Of a DNA stretch of 64,000 bases, positions 27,232 to 36,117 are shown piece after piece. Source of the DNA: Rhodopseudomonas palustris (lineage in GTDB: Bacteria > Pseudomonadota > Alphaproteobacteria > Rhizobiales > Xanthobacteraceae). The translations under genes were made by a program, and so were the position numbers. Within the stretch, counting starts at the first letter, position 1. Every line of letters begins with the position of its first letter. Below the pieces are notes generated by a model. The model made no database searches. It was not told where the DNA came from and worked only from the letters and a program-made list of their open reading frames with translations. The stretch is taken from contig NZ_QYYD01000023.1 in NCBI RefSeq assembly GCF_003591005.1, positions 1-64,000 on the forward strand. Direction: 5' to 3'.

Positions 27232-28089
27232 CTAGATCCCTTTTCCCGAAACGAGGCCCTGCGGCCGGAACTTGATGAAGACGATGGCGAGCACGAAGAC
27301 GAGCACGTCGGCGACCACCGGCTGAATCACCCAGGGCAGCGCCGCCGACAGCGTGCCGATGACGCCGGCGCCGGCGACCGGGCCGGCGAACGAGCCGATG
27401 CCGCCGACCATCACGGCGACGAAGCCCTGGATCAGGAAGCGCAGGCCGAGATCGGCGAACAGCGAGAACACCGGCACGATCAGCGCCCCGGCGAGGCCGG
27501 CGAGCGCCGCACCGAACGCGAAGGTGGCGCCGTAGATGGCGTTGGTGGAGATGCCCGAGGCGCGCGCCAGCGCCGGGTTCTCCAGCGAGGCGCGCACGCG
27601 CAGGCCGAACGAGGTGCGCGACAGCAGCAGATAGCTGCCGACCATCACCAGCGCGGTGACCACGATGATCACCAGTCGCCAGGTTGAGAAATGCATCGAG
27701 CCGAACGCGATCGAGCCGCCGATCGGCTCGGGTACCGAAATATAAAGGCCTCCGATCAGGCCGCGGACGATCTCGCGGATGATCAGGCCGAGCGCGTAGG
27801 TGCCGAGCATGGCGACGATCGGCGCGGCGTAGAACCGCCGCACCACCAATCGTTCGAGCACGAAGCCAAGCGCACCGACCACGAACGGCGCCGCCACCAT
27901 GCCGGTCCAGACCGGCAGGCCGGCGGTGTAGGCCAGATAGGTAACGTAGGCGCCGAGCAGCACGAACTCGCCCTGCGCGAAGTTGAAGATCCCCATCATG
28001 CTGGCGATGATTCCGAGCCCCAGCACCACCAGCACCACGATGGCGCCGAAGCTCAGAATTTCGAACAGGGCAACGATCAGATTTTCCAT
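27232..28089 (-). CDS. ABC transporter permease, UrtB/LivH type
   Basis: A 285-aa membrane permease with about eight hydrophobic segments and the LivH-family segment GIFNFAQGEFVLLGAY. Later GGIGSFAGPVAGAGVIGTL and the C-terminal FIKFRPQGL are also family features. It sits between the amidase and the solute-binding protein, so uptake and hydrolysis genes are interleaved in one operon. Confidence 0.92.
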   Translation of the reverse strand: MENLIVALFEILSFGAIVVLVVLGLGIIASMMGIFNFAQGEFVLLGAYVTYLAYTAGLPVWTGMVAAPFVVGALGFVLERLVVRRFYAAPIVAMLGTYALGLIIREIVRGLIGGLYISVPEPIGGSIAFGSMHFSTWRLVIIVVTALVMVGSYLLLSRTSFGLRVRASLENPALARASGISTNAIYGATFAFGAALAGLAGALIVPVFSLFADLGLRFLIQGFVAVMVGGIGSFAGPVAGAGVIGTLSAALPWVIQPVVADVLVFVLAIVFIKFRPQGLVSGKGI

Positions 28090-28168
28090 TCGACCTTACC
28101 GGATGGAGCAGCAAGTCCTTGGCGAGACGGTCCGGACACCCGCAACTGAAGGGTCCGGACCATCGCCG

Positions 28169-29683
28169 TCACATCTTCTTCCAATCGCCCGACTGCTCGA
28201 AAGCATGCGCCGCGCGGTAGATCGTCGGTTCGTCGAAATGCTTGCCGACAAGCATCAGCCCGACCGGCAGGCCGTCGACCATGCCGCAGGGGATCGACAT
28301 CGCCGGGTGATGGGTGATGTCGAACGGCGCGGTGTTGCTGATCATTTCGAAGGCGCGGCCGACGACTTCCTCGCGGCTGGCGCCCGGAGCAGGCAGCGGC
28401 GTCGCCTTCATCGGCGTTGTCGGCATCAGCAGCAGATCGCATTTCGCCAGCGCCGCATCGTAGGCCGCGGTGATGCGGCGGGAGATGTTGACAGCCTTGC
28501 CGTAGTAGCGCGGTCCGAATGTGTTGTTGATATAGGTCCCGAGCATCAGGAACAGCTTGGTGGTCTCGGACAGCGAATCCGCCTGCTCTCGCCAGCCGCG
28601 ATGCGCCTTCATCAGCGCCGTCGAATACAGATCCGCGCGGCTGAGACCATAGCCGTCCCCGAACATCATGGTCTGGGCGATGCCCTCAGCGCCAATCGGC
28701 GTCCATATCGCGCCCGCAAGGAGATGCGCCGGGATCGAAATTTCCTCGACTGTCGCACCCAGGCTGGCGAGCCGCTTGGCGGCCTCGCGAACGCTTTCAT
28801 TGACCGCGGTCTCGGCGCCGGCCTGCTCGAAGCCTTCCTTGACGATGCCGATCTTCATGCCCTTGACGCCGCCGCCGAGCGCCTTGGTGTAGTCGTGGAC
28901 GATCGGCGCGCGGATCCGCGGATCATAGCCGTCGTCGCCGGCCAGGACTTCGAGCAGCAAGGCGTTGTCCTCGACCGACGCGGTCATTGGACCGGTGTGA
29001 TCGACAAACACTTCGATCGGCATGATGCCGGTGTAAGGCACCAGGCCCCAGGTCGGCTTCATGCCGTAGGTGCCGCTGAACGACGACGGCATGCGGATCG
29101 ATCCGCCCTGGTCGCCGCCGATTGCCATGTCGGCTTCGCCGAGCGCAACCACCACGGCGCTGCCCGACGACGAGCCGCCGGCCGAATAGCCCATCTTGTG
29201 CGGATTGTGCACCGGGCCGTTGGAGCCGGTGTGGCTGCCGCCCGAGATACAGAAGTGTTCGCAATGCGTCTTGCCGAGGATCTCGCCGCCGGCATCGAGG
29301 ATGCGGGTGACGATGGTGGCGTCGAAATCCGGCACGAAGCCTTCCAGCGTCGACGACCCGTTCATCATCGGCACGCCGGCCAGCATGATGTTGTCTTTCA
29401 GCGCGACGGTCTTGCCCTTGAGTTTGCCGGAGGCCGCGCCCTTGACGCTCGACTTGCGATACCAGGCGTTGCGCGGGTTCTCCTCGGCGCCCGGCTGATA
29501 GCCCGGCGTGCGCGGGTACTTCACCAGCGGCACCTCGTCGGGAAGCATCGCCACGACGTTGTAGGCGTCGACCGACGGCTGCATCAACGCGCGGAACGAG
29601 GCGACATCCTCATCGGTGAGAGCCAGGCCGCATTGTTCGGCGACATCGAGAAGCTGCATGGGGGTAGGAAGCGAGACTGCCAC
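28169..29683 (-). CDS. amidase, amidase-signature family
   Basis: A 504-aa Ser-cisSer-Lys hydrolase. The catalytic Lys lies in VALKDNIMLAG, the cis-Ser in YSAGGSSSGSAVV and the nucleophilic Ser in GGDQGGSIRMPSS. The N-terminal ~80-residue helical part and overall length fit amidases related to the Rhodococcus nitrile-pathway amidase. It should release ammonia from an amide brought in by the neighbouring transporter. GTG 29683 is chosen as start (AGGAG eight bases upstream; protein begins AVSLPTPMQLLDVAEQCG). It lies 79 bp upstream of the UrtB-type permease. Confidence 0.92.
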   Translation of the reverse strand: MAVSLPTPMQLLDVAEQCGLALTDEDVASFRALMQPSVDAYNVVAMLPDEVPLVKYPRTPGYQPGAEENPRNAWYRKSSVKGAASGKLKGKTVALKDNIMLAGVPMMNGSSTLEGFVPDFDATIVTRILDAGGEILGKTHCEHFCISGGSHTGSNGPVHNPHKMGYSAGGSSSGSAVVVALGEADMAIGGDQGGSIRMPSSFSGTYGMKPTWGLVPYTGIMPIEVFVDHTGPMTASVEDNALLLEVLAGDDGYDPRIRAPIVHDYTKALGGGVKGMKIGIVKEGFEQAGAETAVNESVREAAKRLASLGATVEEISIPAHLLAGAIWTPIGAEGIAQTMMFGDGYGLSRADLYSTALMKAHRGWREQADSLSETTKLFLMLGTYINNTFGPRYYGKAVNISRRITAAYDAALAKCDLLLMPTTPMKATPLPAPGASREEVVGRAFEMISNTAPFDITHHPAMSIPCGMVDGLPVGLMLVGKHFDEPTIYRAAHAFEQSGDWKKM

Positions 29684-29780
29684 GACGTGATCTCCTGAGC
29701 ATGGACCGGTCGACGACGCCGGCCCGGGGAGGACCGGCCGCGGCATGGTCGCCGCTGCGTCATGCAATTACTACATACGG

Positions 29781-29803
29781 AAATATTTTCGATTTCAAGT
29801 ATA
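29781..29803. promoter_or_regulatory. candidate operator upstream of the amidase gene
   Basis: AAATATT-N5-TTTCAAG-TATA, in an AT-rich pocket between the amidase and AmiC-like genes. The same pattern with a 4-base spacer occurs at 31089-31110 in front of the divergent AmiC-like and MarR genes. Confidence 0.55.
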
Positions 29804-29833
29804 ATCTTGCAATCGCGCATTCGTCGCCGCTGA

Positions 29834-31018
29834 TCACAGGCTGCGCAGCAGCCGGAAGTCGAGCCCATCGGCCTGCGCCAGATGGATGTTCATCCGCGCG
29901 CGGCCGTCGCGCAGCGTCACCGGGCCACGGGCACCGCGATAGACGATGTTCTTGGCGGCGGACAGCAGCGGCCCGCGCGCCAGCGTCTGTGCCTTGTGCG
30001 CGGCGGCTTCGAGAAAGCGCAGGCCTTCGTAGTTGGACTCGCCGACCGACCCGACCGGCGGCGCCGTCGGGCCGAACGCGCGGGCGTAAGAGGCGCGGAA
30101 TTCGTCGTTCTCCAGCGTGTCCTCGCCGCTGAAATAGCCCGACGCGCAGAACAGATTCTCGGTGGCGTCGGCGCCGATGCCGAGCAGCACCGTCTCGTCC
30201 ATCGCGCCGGCGAGCCGCAGCACGTGGCCGGCCAGGCCGCATTCGGCGAAGGCTCGATTGAAGGTGACGCTGTCGGTGCCGATCAGCGAGATCAGCACCA
30301 CATCCGGCCGCGCGGCGCGGATCCGTTCGAGGTGACGCTCGTGGTTGTCCTCGCCGAGCGGCACGAACTCCTCGCCCACGACCTGGCCGCCGGCATCGTT
30401 GATGTAGCCCTTGACGGCGCGGTGCGACAGCCACGGCCAGACGTAGTCGCTGCCGATCAGATACCAGCGCTGCGCCTTCTTGACCTGCGCCAGCCAGTCG
30501 ATCGCCGGACGGCTGGTCCAGCGCGGCGTCTCGCCGATCGTCATCACGCCCGGCGAGCGTTCGCCGCCTTCATAGACCGGCGTGTAGACGTAGGGCACGC
30601 GGCTGCGGATGGCGTTGCGCAGCGCGACGCGGACCGCGCTGATATGCGAGCCCATCACGATGTCGATGTCTTCGTCCGCGACAGCGCGGGCGACACGCTC
30701 GGTGACCTCCTCGATCGGACCGCCGGCGTCGTACATCACCAGTTCGATCTCGCGGCCGAGAATGCCGCCGCGCTTGTTGATCTCGGCAGCGGCCAGCAGC
30801 GAGGCATTGCAGCAGGCGGGGCCCCATAGCCCCGGCGCGCCCTGAAAGGTGACGAAATTGCCGATCCGCAGTTTGTTGCGCGCGCGCCGTGCCGCCGCGC
30901 CCATGCCGTCGCCGGGGCCGTCCATCCATGCCGCATCAGCCAGCGACGACACTCGATCAAGCAAGCCGAGTGGCGCAACGGCGGCGGCACCGTTGCCGAG
31001 ATCCCCGATCGAGAGCAC
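29834..31018 (-). CDS. AmiC-like amide-binding protein without a signal peptide
   Basis: A 394-aa periplasmic-binding-fold protein. Segments such as YTPVYEGGERSPGV, YLIGSDYVWPWLSHRAV and GGQVVGEEFVPLGEDNHERH resemble AmiC, the cytoplasmic amide sensor of Pseudomonas, as well as amide transporter binding proteins. With the GTG start at 31018 (AGGAG five bases upstream) the N-terminus (MLSIGDLGNGAAAVAPLGLL) has no clear Sec or Tat signal, pointing to a cytoplasmic sensor. A longer N-terminus would run through the divergent promoter region. It is the first gene of the amidase-transporter operon. No amiR-type antiterminator is seen nearby; its partner may be the MarR protein or none. Confidence 0.75.
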   Translation of the reverse strand: MLSIGDLGNGAAAVAPLGLLDRVSSLADAAWMDGPGDGMGAAARRARNKLRIGNFVTFQGAPGLWGPACCNASLLAAAEINKRGGILGREIELVMYDAGGPIEEVTERVARAVADEDIDIVMGSHISAVRVALRNAIRSRVPYVYTPVYEGGERSPGVMTIGETPRWTSRPAIDWLAQVKKAQRWYLIGSDYVWPWLSHRAVKGYINDAGGQVVGEEFVPLGEDNHERHLERIRAARPDVVLISLIGTDSVTFNRAFAECGLAGHVLRLAGAMDETVLLGIGADATENLFCASGYFSGEDTLENDEFRASYARAFGPTAPPVGSVGESNYEGLRFLEAAAHKAQTLARGPLLSAAKNIVYRGARGPVTLRDGRARMNIHLAQADGLDFRLLRSL

Positions 31019-31081
31019 ACCCTCTCCTGAACTATTGGCGCCGACCTGCAGCGACAGCGCGGCCCGCACGCCTAGTGATGC

Positions 31082-31111
31082 TATTCGAAAATATTGAACT
31101 TTCAAGAATAG
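31082..31111. promoter_or_regulatory. candidate operator between the AmiC-like and MarR genes
   Basis: Outer arms TATTC/GAATA and an inner perfect palindrome TTGAACTTTCAA (31094-31105). It contains AAATATT-N4-TTTCAAG-AATA, nearly the same as the site at 29781-29803. Likely a MarR binding site for both directions. Confidence 0.6.
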
Positions 31112-31176
31112 ATGTGCATATAGATGCAGCAAGTGCAGCACGTGATTCATTCAATCCGAACGATAAAGTCCCAGCC

Positions 31177-31620
31177 GTGGCCAGATCGCCCAGCCGCAAC
31201 CCGCCGATCACCGAACACCTCGCTTATCTGCTCGCGCAGGCCAACCGGGAGATCAACCGGCAGCTCGAGGCACGGCTGCGCGACGAGGGCGTGCCGGTGG
31301 AACAGTGGCGCATCCTCAAGGTGCTGTCCGACGGCAAGGGCCACTCGATGGGCGAACTCGCCGACGCGGTGCTGCTCGCTCACCCGACCCTGACCAAGAT
31401 GATCGACCGCATGGTGTCCGACGCGCTGGTGTATCGCGCGCAGGATCCGGACGATCGCCGCAAGGTCCTGATGTACAGCTCCGAACGCGGCAAGGCGCTG
31501 ACCCAGAGGCTCAACGCGCTGGCGCTGAGCCAGGAAGCCCACATCGCCGAAAGCTACGGCGACAAGGCCACGGCGGAGCTGAAGCGCCTGCTCGAAAGCC
31601 TGATCGACGCGGCGACCTGA
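31177..31620 (+). CDS. MarR-family transcriptional regulator
   Basis: A 147-aa winged-helix repressor/activator. HTH region: VEQWRILKVLSDGKGHSMGE then LADAVLLAHPTLTKMIDRMV; wing: QDPDDRRKVLMYSSERG, the DxDRR signature of MarR proteins. Start set at GTG 31177, which gives a normal MarR length; an ATG at 31080 would put the operator inside the gene. Divergent from the amide operon and the obvious candidate to control it. Ligand unknown. Confidence 0.88.
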   Translation: MARSPSRNPPITEHLAYLLAQANREINRQLEARLRDEGVPVEQWRILKVLSDGKGHSMGELADAVLLAHPTLTKMIDRMVSDALVYRAQDPDDRRKVLMYSSERGKALTQRLNALALSQEAHIAESYGDKATAELKRLLESLIDAAT

Positions 31621-31708
31621 GCGGGCCTCGCCGCGCCGGCGCGAGCCTGCACGGCTGCTGGCGCGCCGCTTGTGTCGCGCGATCTCGCTCGGGCGATGCG
31701 CAACGACC

Positions 31709-32446
31709 TCATCGAAATCTTCTCCCCGTCCTCAAGGTGCGGGCCCATCCTAACCGACCGAGCTGTTCGGCACGCCGAGCGGCTGTTTCGAAATCATAGG
31801 CGACTGCCCGCAAATCGACCCGCCAGAAACCGCCCTCGCCCAACGCCGCGATGAGGTAGCGTGAACGCGGCCCCTGCGGATCTGGGAGATCGGGAACAAT
31901 CGGATCGTCATCGTAGGCGGGGAGGCCAACGCTGCCAGGATTGGCGATGATCCGGCCATCGGGTAACTCCACGCATCGCGCAGCGTGGCTATGGCCGCAA
32001 AATGCCAGGCGGTGATGGGTCGCATGACGGCTGATGTCGGTCTCGCTGGCCTTCAGCATCGCGCCCGGCCGCCCGGTATGCAGCCAATAGTCAGCATCGC
32101 TAGTCGGGGCGCCATGGCAGAAAAGCACACTGGGAATCGGCTCCATCCGGGCCGGTAGGCCGGCTAGCCAATTGCGATGGCGGCCCTCGATCCGAGCAGC
32201 AGCGAAGCCATCGGACGAATCGACGTCGGCCGCGCCGACCGACAGCATTTGCCGTTCGTGATTTCCCGCCAAGGTCGGCCAGCCCAACGCGAGCAATAGA
32301 TCGGCGGTCTCCGAAGGCCAAAGCGGTCCCGAAAGGCAATCGTCCAGATTGTAGATCTGATCGACACGGGCCGCCGCGATGTCCTTGATCACGGCTTCCA
32401 GAGCGGGGAGATTGCCGTGGATGTCCGACAACACGGCGATCCGCAT
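31709..32446 (-). CDS. metallophosphoesterase, YfcE/diadenosine-phosphatase-like
   Basis: A 245-aa protein with the calcineurin-type metal motifs in order: SDIHGN, AGNHERQ, FCHGAP and GHSHAARC. The usual GD motif after the first block reads NLDDCLSGP, keeping the metal-binding Asp but replacing Gly by Asp. This fold hydrolyses phosphodi- or phosphomonoesters; substrate unknown. It lies convergent to marR and just downstream of the AEC carrier gene. Confidence 0.87.
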   Translation of the reverse strand: MRIAVLSDIHGNLPALEAVIKDIAAARVDQIYNLDDCLSGPLWPSETADLLLALGWPTLAGNHERQMLSVGAADVDSSDGFAAARIEGRHRNWLAGLPARMEPIPSVLFCHGAPTSDADYWLHTGRPGAMLKASETDISRHATHHRLAFCGHSHAARCVELPDGRIIANPGSVGLPAYDDDPIVPDLPDPQGPRSRYLIAALGEGGFWRVDLRAVAYDFETAARRAEQLGRLGWARTLRTGRRFR

Positions 32447-32453
32447 CGAGAGC

Positions 32454-33374
32454 TTACTGCCAACTCAAGGCGACCAGAACGGCGGGCATTGTCACCGCTG
32501 CGAGCGCTGTCTGCACACTGATGATGCCTGCAGCAATACGATGATCGCCTCCGAGCAGCCTCGCCATGATGTAGGCCGATGGCGTGCACGGCAAGGCGTT
32601 GAAAAGAACGATCGCATTCAGAGAAACACCCCTAAGCCCGAGTGCAACGCCGATGATATAGGTGGCAAACGGGACTAATCCTAGTTTGACAATCGTCGAT
32701 TGAAGGACCGCCCCGTGAGAGAGACGAGGGGCCGCCATATCAAGCCCTGCACCGACCGCGAGCAGGCCAAGGGGCAGTGAGGCGGTGCCCAGAATCGTGA
32801 GAGTCGACGCCAGCGCTTGAGGAAGCTTGAGCCCGAGAAGCTGTGTCGCGGCACCTGCCAGGACCGACACGATGACAGGATTGGTGACGATCGTTTTGAG
32901 CAGCTTGCGTGGATCGATCGGGCCTTCGTTTCCATATAGCGCCAACACCACGATCGAGCCGACATTGAGGACGGGAATCATGATTGCGATTGCAACCGCC
33001 GTCACCATCATTCCATCGTCGCCGTAAAGCGCCGTCGCCGCTGCGAGACCGACGTAAGTATTCGGACGAAGAGCGCCTTGTAGAACAGACGAGAAGATCG
33101 GCCCTGACTGCGGCCGGAACAAGCGCCATCCGTAGAGCAATGCGCCGCCTATCGCCACGGCGCCCAACAGCGTGACGGCGACGGCCTGCAGTGAAAGGCT
33201 TGAGAAATTTGCCGTCGCTATCTGCCTGAACATCAGCGCCGGAAACAGGTAGAAGTAATTGAGCCTCTCGCAAGGCAGCCAAAATTCTTCGGCAATCATG
33301 CGTCGATGTCGTAACACAAAGCCCAGCACGATGATGGCGAAGATCGGCGCGAGTGCGACGGTTATTTCGATCAT
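32454..33374 (-). CDS. AEC-family transporter (auxin efflux carrier type)
   Basis: A 306-aa membrane protein with about ten hydrophobic segments arranged as two halves (LAPIFAIIVLGFVLRHRRMI; LAVGAGLDMAAP in the second half; ALPCTPSAYIMARLLGGD near the end). The AEC family exports or imports organic acids such as malate and malonate. ATG 33374 (MIEITVALAP) has GAGAG upstream. It lies 10 bp after the TSUP gene and is co-oriented with it and the pyruvate-kinase-like gene. Base composition here is lower in GC than the surroundings. Confidence 0.88.
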   Translation of the reverse strand: MIEITVALAPIFAIIVLGFVLRHRRMIAEEFWLPCERLNYFYLFPALMFRQIATANFSSLSLQAVAVTLLGAVAIGGALLYGWRLFRPQSGPIFSSVLQGALRPNTYVGLAAATALYGDDGMMVTAVAIAIMIPVLNVGSIVVLALYGNEGPIDPRKLLKTIVTNPVIVSVLAGAATQLLGLKLPQALASTLTILGTASLPLGLLAVGAGLDMAAPRLSHGAVLQSTIVKLGLVPFATYIIGVALGLRGVSLNAIVLFNALPCTPSAYIMARLLGGDHRIAAGIISVQTALAAVTMPAVLVALSWQ

Positions 33375-33384
33375 GACTCTCTCG

Positions 33385-34119
33385 TTAAAGGCTGGCTTTG
33401 ACGAGCACGGCGACGCCATAAATCGCGATGAACCCGGTGATCGCCTTGTCGTAAGCCTTCCCGGAAGCACGCGGGAAAATGATCCGCCCAACGAGGCAAT
33501 ACGCGATGGTGGCAATGACCGCAGACATTGAGCCATGCGCCCCGAGGGCGTCGGGTTTAAGGAGTGCGATCGTCGCGATCTGCACGACACCGAACGCCAA
33601 ATAATAGGTAGCGATCGTGCCCCTGATTTCCGGCTTCTCCCTATGCACGGCTGCCGCATAAACAGATAGCAGCGCACCCCCCATGTTCGTGAACCCGTGG
33701 AGAACGCCCATTGCTACAAGGTATGGCTTCTCCGCATATACGATAAGCCGCGCCAGACGCTTTTGCAGGGCCGCGTTGACGCGAATGGCCGAAACCAGAA
33801 GCATCGTTGCGCCGATGACGAGGTCGATCTTGGCATGCAGGTCGAAGACGAGCACGACTGCCAGCCCGGCCACTAACGGCACCAGGCAGACAAGAAGGCG
33901 CCCCTGCGCCAAAGACGCGCGCGCCTGATCGAAACTCCCGACGACCTGAATCGTCGAGATCGCCAGCGAGGCCGGCAGAAGCCAGCCAAGAGCAATCGGG
34001 AAAGGCAGCCCCAAGAGAAGAAGCGTCGGTGTCCCGAAGACCAGAAGGCCCATTCCGAACACGGACTGAATGACAGAGAACGCGAAGATAACGCCGATAA
34101 TGGCAACAGTCTGGTCCAT
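33385..34119 (-). CDS. TSUP (TauE/SafE) family permease
   Basis: A 244-aa membrane protein with about seven hydrophobic segments; IIGVIFAFSVIQSVFGMG and LHGFTNMGGALLSVY are the paired repeat motifs of the TSUP family (sulphite, sulphoacetate and related organic anion exporters). A good ribosome site (GGAGG) precedes ATG 34119. It sits between a pyruvate-kinase-like gene and an AEC carrier, suggesting export of an organic acid or sulphonate made or used there. Confidence 0.88.
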   Translation of the reverse strand: MDQTVAIIGVIFAFSVIQSVFGMGLLVFGTPTLLLLGLPFPIALGWLLPASLAISTIQVVGSFDQARASLAQGRLLVCLVPLVAGLAVVLVFDLHAKIDLVIGATMLLVSAIRVNAALQKRLARLIVYAEKPYLVAMGVLHGFTNMGGALLSVYAAAVHREKPEIRGTIATYYLAFGVVQIATIALLKPDALGAHGSMSAVIATIAYCLVGRIIFPRASGKAYDKAITGFIAIYGVAVLVKASL

Positions 34120-34156
34120 CTAATCTTACCTCCGAGATCAATAGCTGTCCGAAGGG

Positions 34157-35575
34157 CTAAGCCGTTGCCAGCCAGCGTTCACCATTTTCGACGTCATGCC
34201 CGATCGTGCCGACCCGAAACGTCTGAAAGCTGTTTAGATATTGTCGATCATCACCAAGGTTGGCGCTAACGACCAACACCACGTCATCGTCGGCAAGGAT
34301 TGCGCGTTGCCGCAACTCATTCAGCGTCTCGATGGATGAACTATCTTGCCAACCGAGCCGAGGGACGTGGACACCCTGAACGCCCGGCACCAAATTCAGG
34401 CTGCGGGCAACGAGTTGATCGGAATGTGCCGCGATGATCGGCTGTTCCACAAGCGCCGCAGCGACGAGGCCGGCTGCATAACCGCTACGGGACAGCACAA
34501 CGATCTTGTTGACAGGGAGCGTCGTCGCGAGAGAACGGATCGCACGCGCAATCTCGTTCGAAGGTTGGTCTTTGAGGCCGTTGCCGGTGATATGCCCTTG
34601 AGCGACAAGCGAGATACTTTTCAGCCGCGCCACGGCCTCGATCGGATAACGACCGATCGCGGTTTCTCCAGACAGCATCAGCAGGCTGGCACCATCGATC
34701 ACTGCATTGGTGATGTCGCCGATTTCTGCCTTGGTTGGATAGGGATTGTCGATCATGGTATGCAGAAGCTCGGTGGCGACGATGACCGGCTTGCCGTACG
34801 TCCTGCCCACGCCGATGATCAGCTTCTGAAGTAGAGAGACCTGATCGACATCGGTTTCCACCGAAAGATCGCCCCTATCGATCATGATCACATCGGCTGC
34901 GCCGATAACATCGTCCAAGTGATCCAGCCCGCCCTGGTTCTCGACCTTCGCGACAATTCGAGGCGTGATGCCACCGATCAGGTCGCGGATCGCCTCGACG
35001 TGCAAGGCGCTCTCAACGAAGCTGATGCCGACATAGTCGACGCCGTTATCCTTCGCAAACCGAACCATGTTGCGATCATGGTCTGTTACCAGTTCGCGGC
35101 CCAACACGACCTCCGGAACATTGATGCCTTTCCGGCTTCGCAGCGTTCCGTCGCCCGTCGCACGCACATGGATGTCGCGCCCTTCGATGTGAGTCACAAT
35201 AAACGACAGCGTGCCGTCATCCGCATAGAGTCTGACGCCCGATCGAAGCTGTTCGTGCAGACCATCGAAATTCACCGGCACTTTCAGCGAGCCGTCATGG
35301 CTCGTGTCGGTCGTCAAGATGATGGTTTCGCCCGCCTTGAAATTCGGCTCGTGGGCGAGCTGAATAGTTCGGATCTTGCGCCCTGGAATGTCCAGCAGGA
35401 TCGGCACGTCGGGGACAGCCGTTCGAAGAAGCTCGATCGTCTGTCGGTGCCACTCCATATTGTTATGCGAGCCGTTGAGCCGCGCGACGGTCATGCCCGC
35501 TGCACGCAAAGCGACAAGAATTCCAGCCTGAGCCGAAACCGGCCCGATAGTAGCGATAATACCGATTGCACTCAT
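34157..35575 (-). CDS. divergent pyruvate kinase family protein
   Basis: A 472-aa protein with the pyruvate kinase layout: N-terminal GIIATIGPVSAQAG, barrel motif IVAKVENQGGLDHLDDV (catalytic Lys and metal-binding Glu kept), RGDLSVETDVDQ, PTKAEIGDITNAVIDGAS and MLSGETAIGRYP, then a C-terminal domain. The phosphate/K+ segment usually read DTKGPEIR is DIPGRKIR here, so it is not a standard glycolytic isozyme. It may act on pyruvate or on a related enolpyruvate. ATG 35575. First gene of a three-gene, lower-GC unit with the TSUP and AEC transporters. Confidence 0.8.
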   Translation of the reverse strand: MSAIGIIATIGPVSAQAGILVALRAAGMTVARLNGSHNNMEWHRQTIELLRTAVPDVPILLDIPGRKIRTIQLAHEPNFKAGETIILTTDTSHDGSLKVPVNFDGLHEQLRSGVRLYADDGTLSFIVTHIEGRDIHVRATGDGTLRSRKGINVPEVVLGRELVTDHDRNMVRFAKDNGVDYVGISFVESALHVEAIRDLIGGITPRIVAKVENQGGLDHLDDVIGAADVIMIDRGDLSVETDVDQVSLLQKLIIGVGRTYGKPVIVATELLHTMIDNPYPTKAEIGDITNAVIDGASLLMLSGETAIGRYPIEAVARLKSISLVAQGHITGNGLKDQPSNEIARAIRSLATTLPVNKIVVLSRSGYAAGLVAAALVEQPIIAAHSDQLVARSLNLVPGVQGVHVPRLGWQDSSSIETLNELRQRAILADDDVVLVVSANLGDDRQYLNSFQTFRVGTIGHDVENGERWLATA

Positions 35576-36117
35576 AACAGCGCCCAAATTGATTTATGAC
35601 AGATTGATGACAGGCGTCCTGCGATGAGTCTATCCGGCTAGAGGAAATAAGAATTCCGAATCGGGAGATAGCCATCTGCCGAGAATGAATGCTGCACGAG
35701 CACGGTCAATTGCGCATGGATTATCTGCGCTGCGACGGCACTCGTGACGAAGCTCGACGAATCTTCAGACGCTGCGACTCGAAAATCATGTCGATTACAA
35801 AGTGCTGCCGCGCTGGCGCGCCGCCGACGACGATTGAAACTAAGCAGAATAATACCGACATCGCGCGAAACGCGAGCTAATCCAACGCAAGCAGGACGGC
35901 CACCACATCCAGCCGCGCTTGAAGACGGCCCGCCCCTCGACGACACCGACCGCAGTTCCGTAAGGTGATCAAGCCGTCGCGAAAGCCGCAGGCCTCAAAG
36001 CAAGACCTCTCCCCGTCATTGCGAGCGCAGCGAAGCAATCCAGCACCCCCGTGCACTGGGCTGGATTGCCTCGTCGCTGCGCTCCTCGCAATGACGAGAC
36101 CACTGAACGGCGCCTTA
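35576..36117. other. 542-bp gap: promoter of the pyruvate-kinase-like gene and a palindromic repeat
   Basis: The left 400 bases are AT-richer than the flanks; the short open frames there lack ribosome sites and I support none. The right part contains the palindromic repeat at 36014-36096. Confidence 0.6.
36014..36096. repeat. palindromic repeat, family cgtcattgcgag...ctcgcaatgacg
   Basis: The arms cattgcgagcgcagcgaagc and gcgctcctcgcaatgacg pair around ccagcacccccgtgcactgg. Third copy of the family in the window. It lies just downstream of the MBL-fold gene stop and could act as its terminator. Confidence 0.85.

Noticed and set aside
29761-29833. A terminator between the AmiC-like and amidase genes
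   Set aside because: The AT-rich sequence has no GC-rich stem; it looks like an operator and promoter region instead.
30889-31176. A longer MarR protein starting upstream of 31177
   Set aside because: The added residues overlap the divergent promoter and operator and do not resemble MarR N-termini.
35689-35880. A 63-aa open frame upstream of the pyruvate-kinase-like gene
   Set aside because: No ribosome site, unusual composition and no recognisable pattern; treated as non-coding.
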